From NCBI RefSeq assembly GCF_024138145.1, contig NZ_CP099997.1:2170001-2234000 (forward strand): a stretch of 64,000 nucleotides of DNA, given 5' to 3'. Source of the stretch: Natronosalvus halobius (GTDB lineage Archaea > Halobacteriota > Halobacteria > Halobacteriales > Natrialbaceae). A program made the translations under genes and the position numbers. The notes under the pieces are model-generated. The model was not told the DNA's origin. It made no database searches and was given only the letters and a program-made list of their open reading frames with translations. Position 1 is the first letter of the stretch. Every line of letters begins with the position of its first letter. Shown piece by piece: positions 53,107-61,830 of the stretch.

Positions 53107-54198
53107 TCAGAACAGGAGCGCCAAAAGCAGGTCACCGTAGACGAGCGCGACGACCAGCCCCGCGAAGATCGGTACCAGGAATGGCGTTCCCGGCGAGACC
53201 CAGACGACCTCGCGCTCGACGAGAACCTCGAGGCCGTCCCGGAGGGTCTCGGGATCGGTGCCGTAGGCCGTGCCGTCGATGTCCTCGAGGAACGCCGCGG
53301 CGCCCCAGGGGTCCTCGACTTCGACGTCGGAAGGCGCGTCGGTATCGCGCTCGAGGCTGTTCTGGACGCGACTCGAACCGCCGTCGCTCCGAACTTCGGC
53401 CGTCACCGCGCCGTCGGTCGGCGGATTCGGCTCGTCGGGGAGGGTCGCCGGGTCCCGATACGTCTCCGGGTCCGTCCGGAGTTCCTCGAGAGCGAGCCCC
53501 CGCCAGCGAAGGTACATCCGGAGGGCGTCCAGGTCGAGGCCGCTCAGGGACCGCCCCGAGGGCGCGTCCAGGAGGCGTCCGTGGGTACTCGAGACGGCCG
53601 TCCACTCGATCGGCCAGCCGACGAACATCACGGGGGCGATTCGCCCGGCGGCGGCGTTTCGAATCGCGAGGACGACTGGGACGAGGACGCCGAGGAGGAC
53701 GGCGTTGGTCAGGATGGCGAGCGAAAACGCGCTGGCTATCTGCGGGGTGACGGCGGGGAGTGTCCACGAGCCCAGGGCGTACGTCGGGTACGTCGGAAAC
53801 AGTAGCGCGAGCACCAGCAAGGCCTTCGCGTCGGCACCACCGAAGCCGCCGAACCACCAGAAGAGGTACGCGAGTGGGACGACGACCCCGAGGCTCAGTG
53901 CCGAGGGGACGAGAAACTCGTGGCTCCAGGCGACCCCACCGGCACGATAGGCGACCCAGCCGTCCCAGACGAACAGGACCACGGCGAGCGCCGACAGCGG
54001 GATCCAGATCGAACTCGAGATCCGGCGGGTCTTCACGTCGCGGACGGCCGCCCAGGCGAAGACGGGGACAGCGACCAGCCGGAGGAGGTCGGGCATCGAG
54101 GCGAACGGGACGACGTCGTACACGTTCGCTACGGCGTCCCGATAGGTGGTAGGTGTTACGGCTGCGACGGACTCTCGAACGGCGTGGCTCGCATACAA
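53107..54198 (-). CDS. pibD: Prepilin/preflagellin peptidase (A24 family)
   Basis: A 363-residue aspartic membrane protease that removes class III signal peptides from archaellins and type IV pilins. The two catalytic Asp are in AVRDVKTRRIS (Asp54) and GGFGGADAKAL (Asp123). There are about seven transmembrane segments. A long hydrophilic loop between the last two (residues 205-330) is a halophilic expansion. The symbol is by homology. An ATG at 54096 (MPDLLRLV) is an alternative start. No pilin or archaellin gene is next to it. Confidence 0.92.
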   Translation of the reverse strand: MYASHAVRESVAAVTPTTYRDAVANVYDVVPFASMPDLLRLVAVPVFAWAAVRDVKTRRISSSIWIPLSALAVVLFVWDGWVAYRAGGVAWSHEFLVPSALSLGVVVPLAYLFWWFGGFGGADAKALLVLALLFPTYPTYALGSWTLPAVTPQIASAFSLAILTNAVLLGVLVPVVLAIRNAAAGRIAPVMFVGWPIEWTAVSSTHGRLLDAPSGRSLSGLDLDALRMYLRWRGLALEELRTDPETYRDPATLPDEPNPPTDGAVTAEVRSDGGSSRVQNSLERDTDAPSDVEVEDPWGAAAFLEDIDGTAYGTDPETLRDGLEVLVEREVVWVSPGTPFLVPIFAGLVVALVYGDLLLALLF

Positions 54199-54398
54199 TC
54201 ACTGGGAAGGCGCCTAGAACCCGTGGCGATCCTCGACTCGTTTAGCTGGCGTCCACGCTCGCTCGAGTTCGCTCACAGATTCCGGCCCGTAGCTTCCGGC
54301 CTGTCTCTCTCGGGACGACCCGCTCACGATCCGGACTGCTCGGCTACAAATGCGTTTACCGCGTGATACTAGAAAAGGGTCGGAAAGCGTGTTTTGGA

Positions 54399-54788
54399 TT
54401 AGATGACGCGGTTCTGCAGGTAGTCGAGGTGTTTCGCGTTGTAGACGATTTTGACCTCCTCGGACTCGGCAGTACCGATGCAGGTCAGGCGGACGTTCTT
54501 GTCCTCGACTTCCTCGTCGCTGAGGATCTGCTGCATGTCCATCTGGATCTCGCCCTCCTTGAGGATGGCCGCACAGTTTGCACAGGCGCCAGCACGGCAC
54601 GAGAAGGGCCAGTCGTAGCCCTGGGCCTCGGCGGACTCGAGGATGTACTCGCCCTCGTTGACTTCGAGGGTGCCGTAGTCCTCGGCGTCGAAGTCGGCGT
54701 CGGCGGCTTTTTCGAAGACGTCGTCGTCGTCGACACTCCATCCCTGGTCGTCCAGTACTTCGTAGTTGAGGTATTCTACCGTGGGCAT
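54399..54788 (-). CDS. Plant-type 2Fe-2S ferredoxin
   Basis: A 129-residue ferredoxin of the halobacterial type. Cluster ligands are C64, C69, C72 (CRAGACANC) and C103 (LTCIG). Residues 5-35 are the acidic N-terminal domain known from Halobacterium and Haloarcula ferredoxins, which binds water and potassium in high salt. It serves as electron acceptor of 2-oxoacid oxidoreductases in haloarchaea. The stop lies 93 bases before the PiT-type gene's stop side; both are on the minus strand. Confidence 0.96.
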   Translation of the reverse strand: MPTVEYLNYEVLDDQGWSVDDDDVFEKAADADFDAEDYGTLEVNEGEYILESAEAQGYDWPFSCRAGACANCAAILKEGEIQMDMQQILSDEEVEDKNVRLTCIGTAESEEVKIVYNAKHLDYLQNRVI

Positions 54789-54881
54789 CAGGTGGCGCTT
54801 CGAGGCCCGTACTGGTATAGCTTGCTGTTCATTTGCAACGGTTTATCAGCTTGATAGTCCTCCGCTGTGAGGAATCCGGGT

Positions 54882-56063
54882 TCAAAAGCCAAACAGCGGG
54901 ACGAATCGGAAGGTGAGAAACGCCGCGACCGTCGAGATGAGCGGAACGACGTTTTGCATCAAGATGACGCGAGCGGTCGTCGACGGGTCGAACAGGTCGG
55001 CCGCCTTCGGGATGTCGGCGGCGCTCTCCTCGCCGATCTCGGGCGGTCGTTCGCCCTCTTCGTCGGCCGTGAGCGCGCCGATCGAGACCGCCGTTTCCTC
55101 GCCGCGGGCGGCGTCAGATAGCGTCGTCGTCCGGGTCGCGCGTCCCCAGCCCAGCCCGACGATGCACATGGTCGCGACGACGACGAAGCTAGCGGGGATC
55201 CCGATGAGCGAGAGGAAGATGACGATCGCCGAGGCCACGACCGCGACGACGATCGCCGCCGTCAGCGGCAGGTTCGTGATGTCGTTGCCGAGCGTATCGA
55301 GAGTCCGACGGGCGATGGTGAACGCCCCGACAGCGACGGCGATCGAACCGATGACGATGAGCGGGCCCAGGTCCAGGCCGCCGGCGCCGTAGATCGGGGC
55401 GATGGCGTTGGCGATGTTGCTCGTTCCGGAACTGAAGGCCATCAAACAGCCGATTACGACGACGACCAGGGCACCGGTTCGCTGTCGACGACCCGAGCCG
55501 GTTCGGTAGGCGACCCGCGGGACCAGTCCGGAGCGGTCGAGCGAGAGCATCGGCTCGCCGCCGCGTTTGGACTCGATGGCGACCCAGGCGTTGATCTGCG
55601 GGTAGAAGTACCGGCCGATGACGCCCGACACCCAGAAGCCGATGACGGGCGCGACGACCCACCAGATGGCGATCTCGAGGACGACGCCGACGTTCAACTC
55701 GCCGGTCGCGAACCCCAGCGCGGCGATGGCGCCGACGGCGGTCATCGAGGTCGACGCCGGGACGCCCGCGTAGTTTCCGATGAAGAGCGCGCCGCCGATG
55801 AAGAAGAGGACGGCGACGTTGGCCTCGAGCGTGAAGATGTCGCTGTCGGTGATGAGGTCGTTGCCGAGCGTGTCGACGACGGCAGGGCCGATGGTCCAGG
55901 CGCCGACGAAGAAGAAGATAGACATCAGTCCCGCGGCGGCGACCTTCGTGATGACGTTTGCGCCGACGGCGGGACCGAACGCAGGCCCCGTGGTCGCGCC
56001 GCCGATGTTGTAGCCGACGAAAATCGCGACGAGAACACCTGCGTATAACAGTATCTCCGACAC
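54882..56063 (-). CDS. PiT-family-like phosphate transporter with altered signatures
   Basis: A 393-residue polytopic transporter of the inorganic phosphate (PiT/PHO-4) family, with duplicated halves. The first repeat reads GYNIGGATTGPAFGPAVGA and PASTSMTAVGAIA; the second reads SSGTSNIANAIAPIYGAGG and GIPASFVVVATMCIVG. In most PiT proteins both repeats contain Gly-Ala-Asn-Asp-Val-Ala-Asn; the Asp is missing in both here. About ten transmembrane helices and a cytosolic Glu/Asp-rich loop near residue 310 are visible. Phosphate transport is likely but may use a different coupling ion. Confidence 0.85.
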   Translation of the reverse strand: MSEILLYAGVLVAIFVGYNIGGATTGPAFGPAVGANVITKVAAAGLMSIFFFVGAWTIGPAVVDTLGNDLITDSDIFTLEANVAVLFFIGGALFIGNYAGVPASTSMTAVGAIAALGFATGELNVGVVLEIAIWWVVAPVIGFWVSGVIGRYFYPQINAWVAIESKRGGEPMLSLDRSGLVPRVAYRTGSGRRQRTGALVVVVIGCLMAFSSGTSNIANAIAPIYGAGGLDLGPLIVIGSIAVAVGAFTIARRTLDTLGNDITNLPLTAAIVVAVVASAIVIFLSLIGIPASFVVVATMCIVGLGWGRATRTTTLSDAARGEETAVSIGALTADEEGERPPEIGEESAADIPKAADLFDPSTTARVILMQNVVPLISTVAAFLTFRFVPLFGF

Positions 56064-56253
56064 GGACGAACGTATGGGGCAGGGGCCTAAAAACGCGCCT
56101 ATTTGGCTCGAGGTCGGACGGTCAGACGCTTCAGAGGGCGACGATTCCGGGAGTCGGTACGAGCGTCAACAGGAGTGGTAAAACGACGACCGTGGGACCG
56201 CACCGTAACCGAAAACCGGGGCCTTTACTCGGGTCGCCCTCTGCGTACTCCGC

Positions 56254-56991
56254 ATGAGCCAGCAGTTCGCGGAGTTCGAGGTGATTCCGGCAGTCGACGT
56301 CCAGGACGGCGAGGTCGTCCAGCTCGTCCAGGGCGAGCGCGGCACCGAGAAACGCTACGGGGACCCCGTGGCGGCTGCGAAACGATGGATCGGCGCCGGT
56401 GCTCGCAGTCTCCACCTGGTCGACCTGGACGGCGCGTTCGAGGGCGAGCGAGCGAACGCCGACGCCATCGACGCGGTCCTCGAGGCCGTCGACGTGCCGA
56501 CCCAGCTCGGTGGCGGCATCCGGACGGCCAGCGACGCGTTCGACCTCCTCGAGCGCGGCCTCGACCGGGTCATCCTGGGGACGGCGGCCGTCGAGGATCC
56601 CGACATCGTGGCCGAGATCAGCGCCGAGTACCCGGACTCCGTCGTCGTCAGCCTCGACGCGAAAGACGGCGAAGTTGTCGTCGAGGGCTGGACCGAAGGC
56701 GCCGGCATCACGCCCGTCGACGCCGCGAGGCGGTACGACGACCTCGGCGCCGCGGCGATCCTCTTCACGAACGTCGACGTCGAGGGGCAACTCGAGGGTG
56801 TCCGGACCGACCCGGTCCGCGACCTCGTCGCGGCGACCGACGTTCCGATCGTCGCGAGCGGCGGGGTAGCGTCGCTCGAGGACGTCGTGGCGCTTCGCGA
56901 CGCCGGGGCCGCGGCGGTCGTGGTCGGGAGCGCGCTCTACGAGGGGAGGTTTACGCTCGAGGCGGCCCAGAGAGTGGCTGACGACGGGTAA
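56254..56991 (+). CDS. hisA: ProFAR isomerase (histidine biosynthesis)
   Basis: A 245-residue (beta/alpha)8 enzyme that isomerises ProFAR in histidine biosynthesis. Catalytic acids are Asp in VIPAVDVQDGEVV and Asp in ILFTNVDVEGQL; phosphate loops are PTQLGGGIRT near residue 86 and VASGGVASLED near residue 200. The internal half-barrel duplication is visible. hisB lies 720 bases downstream on the same strand, beyond an oppositely oriented small gene. A strong hairpin follows the stop by five bases. Confidence 0.96.
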   Translation: MSQQFAEFEVIPAVDVQDGEVVQLVQGERGTEKRYGDPVAAAKRWIGAGARSLHLVDLDGAFEGERANADAIDAVLEAVDVPTQLGGGIRTASDAFDLLERGLDRVILGTAAVEDPDIVAEISAEYPDSVVVSLDAKDGEVVVEGWTEGAGITPVDAARRYDDLGAAAILFTNVDVEGQLEGVRTDPVRDLVAATDVPIVASGGVASLEDVVALRDAGAAAVVVGSALYEGRFTLEAAQRVADDG

Positions 56992-56996
56992 TCGGG

Positions 56997-57047
56997 CGAG
57001 CGGCGAGACGGTCGTTCACCGACGATGGACGACCGTCTCGCCGCTCG
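56997..57047. terminator. Perfect 19-bp hairpin after hisA
   Basis: Two 19-base arms (56997-57015 and 57029-57047) are perfect inverted repeats with a 13-base loop. The stem is GC-rich and starts five bases after the hisA stop codon. Archaeal termination mainly uses T-tracts without hairpins and there is no T-tract here, so this may be a 3'-end stabiliser, a processing site or a protein-binding palindrome rather than a classical terminator. Confidence 0.6.
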
Positions 57048-57110
57048 AGGTGTCCGATGACGTGTGAAAAGTGGAATGGAGCGTGGTACGTGGGTCGAGA
57101 AGGGAGACAG

Positions 57111-57150
57111 AGTTAGAGGAGTGGAGGGTCGAAGTTAGAGGAGTGGAGGG
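57111..57150. repeat. 22-bp tandem duplication downstream of a stop codon
   Basis: An 18-base sequence (AGTTAGAGGAGTGGAGGG) at 57111-57128 recurs at 57133-57150 (period 22). It lies 18 bases past the stop codon of the minus-strand membrane protein gene at 57169. Confidence 0.75.
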
Positions 57151-57168
57151 CCCCAGTAGCGTCGACCG

Positions 57169-57444
57169 TCAGTGCTGGTTGTAGCCGTGACCGGCGTACA
57201 GGGCGAAGACGTTGACGACCAGAAGCGTCACGAACGTCAGGGCGATCGTCGGATCGTTCAGGCCGTTCGCGAGGAGGGGCAGGTACGCGAACGGCAGCGC
57301 GATAGCGATCCAGAAACTCAGGAACTGTGCTGAGGGCCTGACGACGCCGAGCGTCTGGCGAAGTCGGGAACTGTACTGGCTGACCGCTTCGGGGGACGGC
57401 GTGAGCGATTCAGTTGAGGGCGGGGACGGATTTGGCATGGTCAT
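57169..57444 (-). CDS. Small membrane protein, paralogue of 7031-7219
   Basis: A 91-residue protein with a Pro/Ser-rich N-terminal cytoplasmic stretch (MPNPSPPSTESLTPS), then two transmembrane helices and a tail ending YAGHGYNQH. Its helical part matches the protein at 7031-7219 in order and spacing (FW...LPFxYxP, GLN turn, GHxY). The ATG at 57444 fits a TATA-like CTTATATG near 57484-57491 on the minus strand. Function unknown. Confidence 0.72.
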   Translation of the reverse strand: MTMPNPSPPSTESLTPSPEAVSQYSSRLRQTLGVVRPSAQFLSFWIAIALPFAYLPLLANGLNDPTIALTFVTLLVVNVFALYAGHGYNQH

Positions 57445-57707
57445 CGAACACCTCTGGGTAGTAGAGACATTCACTGCACCCATCATATAAGGGGACGAAC
57501 ATTGGGGTCGTTTCGGTCCGTTTCACCGATTATGGACCGGGGTATCGGGTGCCTGAAACGCGTTTAGAACGCTCCTAAAATTTTAAAACCGCATTAAAAC
57601 CGGTATCTCTCGTCGTCGAGTACAGCCCCAGGTGAGGCCCCAACTCGAGCCGATCCGACGCCGACTCGAGCGCAATCGCCTTGTATCGGCCGCCGCATAC
57701 CTCGAAC

Positions 57708-58295
57708 ATGAGCCAGCGAACGGCGACCGTCTCCCGCGAAACGAGCGAGACGACCATCGAGTGCACCCTGACAGTCGATGGGTCGGGAACCGCCGAGGTC
57801 GACACCGGGATCGGCTTCTTCGATCACATGTGCACCGCTTTCGCCGAGCACGGCCTGTTCGACCTCGAACTCGACTGCGACGGCGACCTCCACGTCGACG
57901 ATCACCACACGGTGGAGGACGTCGCCATCGTCGTCGGGACCGCGTTCGACGAAGCGCTCGGGGACCGCGCGGGAATCGTCCGGTACGCCGACCGCCGTGT
58001 CCCGCTCGACGAAGCGGTCGCCGACGCAGTCGTCGACGTCAGCGGGCGCTCCCGGTTTTACTTCGACGGGAGGTTCTCACAGGATCGGATCGGGGAATTT
58101 ACGAGCGACATGGCGCGTCACTTCGCCGAGTCACTGGCGATGCACGCCGGACTCACCCTCCACCTGGCGGTCGACGGTGAGAACGCCCACCACGAAGTCG
58201 AGGCGCTGTTCAAGGCCCTCGCACGAACGCTCGACGACGCGACGCGAATCGACGAACGGCGCGAGGGGACGCCGAGCACGAAGGGAACGCTCTAG
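57708..58295 (+). CDS. hisB: Imidazoleglycerol-phosphate dehydratase
   Basis: A 195-residue IGPD that removes water from imidazole glycerol phosphate in histidine biosynthesis. Metal-binding histidines are in [16 protein letters not shown] near residue 38, [11 protein letters not shown] near residue 65 and [18 protein letters not shown] near residue 160; RSRFYFDG is also conserved. It is a monofunctional protein without the HisB phosphatase domain, as usual in archaea. The ATG at 57708 (MSQRTATV) was chosen over the frame start at 57681. Confidence 0.96.
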   Translation: MSQRTATVSRETSETTIECTLTVDGSGTAEVDTGIGFFDHMCTAFAEHGLFDLELDCDGDLHVDDHHTVEDVAIVVGTAFDEALGDRAGIVRYADRRVPLDEAVADAVVDVSGRSRFYFDGRFSQDRIGEFTSDMARHFAESLAMHAGLTLHLAVDGENAHHEVEALFKALARTLDDATRIDERREGTPSTKGTL

Positions 58296-58316
58296 CGAAG
58301 GCGACGACGGCACCCG

Positions 58317-58946
58317 CTACGGCCGTCGCAACTGATCGCCGTCCTCGGCGAGTTTCCCCTTCGCGAGGGCGTGGTCGATGATCGCGTCGACCTCGTGGCT
58401 CTCGAGATCGTAGGCGCCGGCGGCGAGTCCCTCGAGGTCGGCGCGGTCCATCGGGAGTTCGCGGTTACGGAGGAGTCGAAGGACCTTGCCGTAGGCGGCT
58501 GGCGGCTGCGAGTCGTCGCCCAACGCGGATTCAGTATTCCGATCGTCGGGTTCAGCGCCGTCTTCAGCTGACTCTCGTTCGATGTCGGCGTTCGATTCTG
58601 TCGTGACGCCCTGTCTGCTTGCTCGAGCGGCGGCCTCGACGCCGTCGCTTCGGCTCCCGTCGGCGGTACGGGTTTCGTCGTTTCCGCCGATCGACACGGC
58701 GACGTCATCGGTTTCGGGAGGCGTGTCGTCGCGCGAGGAACGTCCGTTTCCGTCGTGCCCGCTCTCGCCCCCGTCCTCGAGTCGGTCGAGTAACGGCTCG
58801 AGGAGCGTCTCCAGGCGGTCGTGGCAGGCGTTACAGAGAACCGCGCGACGTTGTTCGCGCTCGCTCGGCCCAAGCGCCGCCGAGACGATTTCGAACGTGC
58901 CGGCGGCCGGTTCGCCACAGAAGTCACAGGTCTGGATCGCGCGCAT
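58317..58946 (-). CDS. Zinc-finger protein with disordered middle and C-terminal helical domain
   Basis: A 209-residue protein beginning MRAIQTCDFCGEPAAGTF, with a second CNAC near residue 40; the two CxxC pairs form one zinc ribbon. Residues 65-145 are low-complexity Ser/Asp/Glu/Gly sequence. The last 60 residues (AAYGKVLRLLRNRELPMDRADLEGLAAGAYDLESHEVD) form a small helical domain. It looks like a haloarchaeal conserved protein of unknown function; nucleic-acid binding is plausible. ATG 58946 puts the first Cys at residue 7. Confidence 0.72.
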   Translation of the reverse strand: MRAIQTCDFCGEPAAGTFEIVSAALGPSEREQRRAVLCNACHDRLETLLEPLLDRLEDGGESGHDGNGRSSRDDTPPETDDVAVSIGGNDETRTADGSRSDGVEAAARASRQGVTTESNADIERESAEDGAEPDDRNTESALGDDSQPPAAYGKVLRLLRNRELPMDRADLEGLAAGAYDLESHEVDAIIDHALAKGKLAEDGDQLRRP

Positions 58947-59312
58947 GGCTATTCGTCCGAACCGGACGAACAAAAACGTGAGTCAGACGCGATGGCTCGA
59001 GTCTTGACGAATCGAGACAGCCGTCGCTCTGTCGAGGGCGAAGCGACGTACTCGCGTCTCACTGACCGACAGCGAACGATAGAGTCATGCCCCTTGAGAG
59101 CATACCACACAGAGCCTGTCCTGGGTAGGGGTACCTGCGACGGGCCACGAATCCTACGGTGGCGGCGTCACACGCGTCGTCCATCCCCCGTATTCTGCGA
59201 CACGTCGACCGTGAGCAATTTCCGCACTGCGAGGCACCCACCGTGGGCAATCTCCCTTCTACGACGCATCGACCGTGGGCAATCTCCCGTATCTGCGACA
59301 CACCGACCGCGA
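58947..59312. other. 366-bp intergenic stretch with degenerate repeat array
   Basis: Apart from the repeat array at 59190-59315, nothing coding is supported. The frames that cross it give Arg/Thr-rich translations of non-coding type. Confidence 0.55.
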
Positions 59313-59315
59313 TCA
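59190..59315. repeat. Degenerate ~33-bp tandem repeat after the HD gene stop
   Basis: Read on the minus strand, four units of 32-35 bases follow the HD-gene stop codon. Each has the order ACGGTCGGTG, GTCGCAGA, GGGAGATTG or close variants. The first unit begins at the stop itself. Adjacent units differ at several positions, so the array is older than the others in this window. There are no unique spacers. Confidence 0.7.
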
Positions 59316-60473
59316 CTCGAGTGCCAGTACCGACGAAGCCGCTCGTTCGACGGCCTCGAGATCGGGCTCCGGGGCGTAGACGCCGAGTCGCCACTGGGCG
59401 CGCTGGGCGGCCTGCAGCCCCTGGACGAGGGGCGACTGCTCGTGAAGCCTGCGGACGGAGCCACCGACGACGACGCGCGTCTCCGTCTCGGGCATGCTTG
59501 GCCGACCTGGACAGTCAACGACGACCGATCGGGGATCGACGTCGGCCCGGTCGGCGACGTCAGCCTCGAGTTCCCGAACCTCGTCGTGGCCGGCCTCGAG
59601 CAGCCACTCCGGCACCGCCTCGAGTTCGGTCCAGGCCGCTCGCTTGTAGAGGCGCCGTTCTGCGAGTCGCGCCGCGAAATCGGTAGTGGGCTGGCACTCG
59701 CGCAGCGCCGACAGGAGGTCCGCGTCGGTCATCCGGGCGAATCGTTCAGCCGTCAGGTCGGTTTCCTCGAGCAGGATTTCGGAGGCGCGCTCGAGCATCG
59801 ACCCCGCGATACGGGAGACGTGGTGGCGGTAGACGGTCGCGTTCATCAACGCGCGAGCGACCAGGAGGCTCTCGGCGGTGGCGACGTTTCCCTCCTCCAG
59901 GACGAGCGCGTCGTCGACGAACTGGAGGACTCGAACGAGCCGACCCGGGTCGACCGTGCCGTAGGGGACGCCCGTGTGGTGGGCGTCGCGCACGAGGTAG
60001 TCCATCCGGTCGACGTCGAGGTCGCCGGAGACGAGCTGGCCGAGTTTGCCCTCGCCGGCGATCAGATTTGCCACCACGTCCGGCGCGAGGCCGTGTGACT
60101 CGAGGACGGCCGCCAGTTCCGAGTCCTGGAAGAGGTGATGAACGTCGTCGTGGTGGCGATCGAGACGGCGCTCGATGATCCGCTCGGTCTGGTGGCCGTA
60201 GGGACCGTGGCCGACGTCGTGGAGTAACGCGGCCGCGCGGACGGCCTCCGCGCGGGCCCCCTCGACGCCGAGGTGGGTGAGTGCCTGGCGCGCGAGGTGG
60301 TAGACCCCGAGGCTGTGTTCGAACCGGGTGTGACTCGCCGAGGGGTAGACCAGTCGGACGGTCGAGAGCTGTTTGACGTACCGGAGTCGCTGCATCGCTG
60401 CCGTGTCCAGGAGATCCTGTGCGACGCCGTCGACCTCGACGTAGTCGTGGACGGCGTCTTTGATCGCGTTCAT
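59313..60473 (-). CDS. HD-domain phosphohydrolase (dGTPase/SAMHD1-like)
   Basis: A 386-residue metal-dependent phosphohydrolase. The HD-motif histidines and aspartates are in ASHTRFEHSLGVYHLAR near residue 47, LLHDVGHGPYGHQTE near residue 83 and DVDRMDYLVRDAHHTG near residue 155. The N-terminus (IKDAVHDYVEVDGVAQDLLD) is shared with bacterial and archaeal YdhJ/SAMHD1-like proteins that hydrolyse dNTPs or related nucleotides. The substrate is not predictable. The stop is followed by a tandem repeat array. Confidence 0.88.
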   Translation of the reverse strand: MNAIKDAVHDYVEVDGVAQDLLDTAAMQRLRYVKQLSTVRLVYPSASHTRFEHSLGVYHLARQALTHLGVEGARAEAVRAAALLHDVGHGPYGHQTERIIERRLDRHHDDVHHLFQDSELAAVLESHGLAPDVVANLIAGEGKLGQLVSGDLDVDRMDYLVRDAHHTGVPYGTVDPGRLVRVLQFVDDALVLEEGNVATAESLLVARALMNATVYRHHVSRIAGSMLERASEILLEETDLTAERFARMTDADLLSALRECQPTTDFAARLAERRLYKRAAWTELEAVPEWLLEAGHDEVRELEADVADRADVDPRSVVVDCPGRPSMPETETRVVVGGSVRRLHEQSPLVQGLQAAQRAQWRLGVYAPEPDLEAVERAASSVLALE

Positions 60474-60610
60474 GGGCGTACTCGCGGCGGGAGTGTCAAA
60501 ACGAAATCGGAACCGTCGCGGTCGGGTTTTCGTTCACGTTCTCGGTTTCGTTCGCGAGTCGCCGCCCACGAACCGAAACGCCCCTGTGTTCCCGGCCCCT
60601 CGAATAACGC

Positions 60611-61498
60611 ATGCCGACCGTACGGAACCGCGGCGCGTCGCTGTTCTACAGCGCCGAAGTCGGGAACGGCGACGAGGGCCCGCCGGTCGTCTTCGTCAAC
60701 GAAGCTGGACTCGGTGGCTGGCTCTGGGGCTGGCAACACGCCTCCCTGGCCGGCCCATTCGAGACCGTCGTCTGGGACCTCCGGGGCACCGGTCGCTCCG
60801 AGGGAACGGCCGGGCCGTACGACCTCGAGACGCTCGCGAGCGATTTCGAGGCCGTCTGCCGCGAAATCGATGGCCGGAGCGTCCACGCCGTCGGCCTGGG
60901 ACTCGGCGGCGCCATCGCCCTCGAGGCCGCTCGCTCGAGCGGGCGCGTCGAGACGTTAACGCTCCTGGGAACCGCCGCGCACGGGTCGGCGTTCGACCTC
61001 GAGGCGCTGTTCGAACCGCCGGTCGACAACGGGGAGGCAACGGTCGAGGGCGATAGCGGCGAAAGTAGTGTCGACGACGATAGCGCTGCCTCAGATTGCG
61101 CCGGCGACGACCGACGCGACGCGATTCGATCCACCCTCGAATCCGCCCTCTCCGCGGACTTTCGAGACCGCCAACCGGACGTCGTCGACGGCATCGTCGA
61201 CTGGCGCCTCGAGGGCGACGCCGACCTCGCAGGCCGGCGCGCACAACTCGCCGCTCTCGCCGAGTTCGACGCCCGTGACTGGCTCGTGGAGGTGACCCAG
61301 CCGACGCTGGTCGTCCACGGCACGGCCGACGCGCTCGTCCTGCCCGACGCGGGACGCGACCTCGCCGACGGCCTGCCGAGGGGGACGTTCGTCCCGCTCG
61401 AGGGCGCCGGCCACCTCGCTAACGTCGAACGCTCCCGCGCAGTGAACGATCGCTTCTTCGGGTTCCTCGAGGACCACACCGACGACCTCGAACGGTGA
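60611..61498 (+). CDS. Alpha/beta-fold hydrolase lacking the nucleophile
   Basis: A 295-residue alpha/beta-hydrolase-fold protein. The oxyanion region is VFVNEAGLGGWLWGW, DLRGTGRSEG is the usual strand-turn, and LVVHGTADALVLPDAG and GAGHLANVE carry the expected acid and His. The nucleophile elbow reads VGLGLGGAIAL: Gly97 stands where Ser (or Asp/Cys) should be. The protein may be a non-catalytic relative or use different chemistry. An acidic Asp/Ser/Glu insertion (about 140-165) replaces the usual lid. Confidence 0.82.
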   Translation: MPTVRNRGASLFYSAEVGNGDEGPPVVFVNEAGLGGWLWGWQHASLAGPFETVVWDLRGTGRSEGTAGPYDLETLASDFEAVCREIDGRSVHAVGLGLGGAIALEAARSSGRVETLTLLGTAAHGSAFDLEALFEPPVDNGEATVEGDSGESSVDDDSAASDCAGDDRRDAIRSTLESALSADFRDRQPDVVDGIVDWRLEGDADLAGRRAQLAALAEFDARDWLVEVTQPTLVVHGTADALVLPDAGRDLADGLPRGTFVPLEGAGHLANVERSRAVNDRFFGFLEDHTDDLER

Positions 61499-61830
61499 CC
61501 GCCTGGAGCGAGAACCGTGGAGCGAGGGGTGGCTCGTGCAAGGACCGTCTGGAACGGTGAGCGCCCCAGCGGTGCCAGCCGCAAACGAAGACGCTGACGC
61601 CGAAAACCGATAGCTAACTGACGGTATCCGGTGGGTTCATGCTCGCTCAGTCCGGAGTAGAACCTGCGCGGGGGGCGGGCGGAATCAGTCTGTCGAATCG
61701 ATCGTCGACGTTCCACCCACACCACCTATCAACCACCACATTCCCCCGTGTTTTCCCGGGAACGACCCCCACGATTCCCGCAAACCGAGCGGGCAGAAGG
61801 CCTTACTATCCGGAGAACATTTACAGATCT

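Noticed and set aside
59190-59315. CRISPR-like array
   Set aside because: The units follow each other without unique spacers, are diverged, lack a leader, and no cas gene is near.
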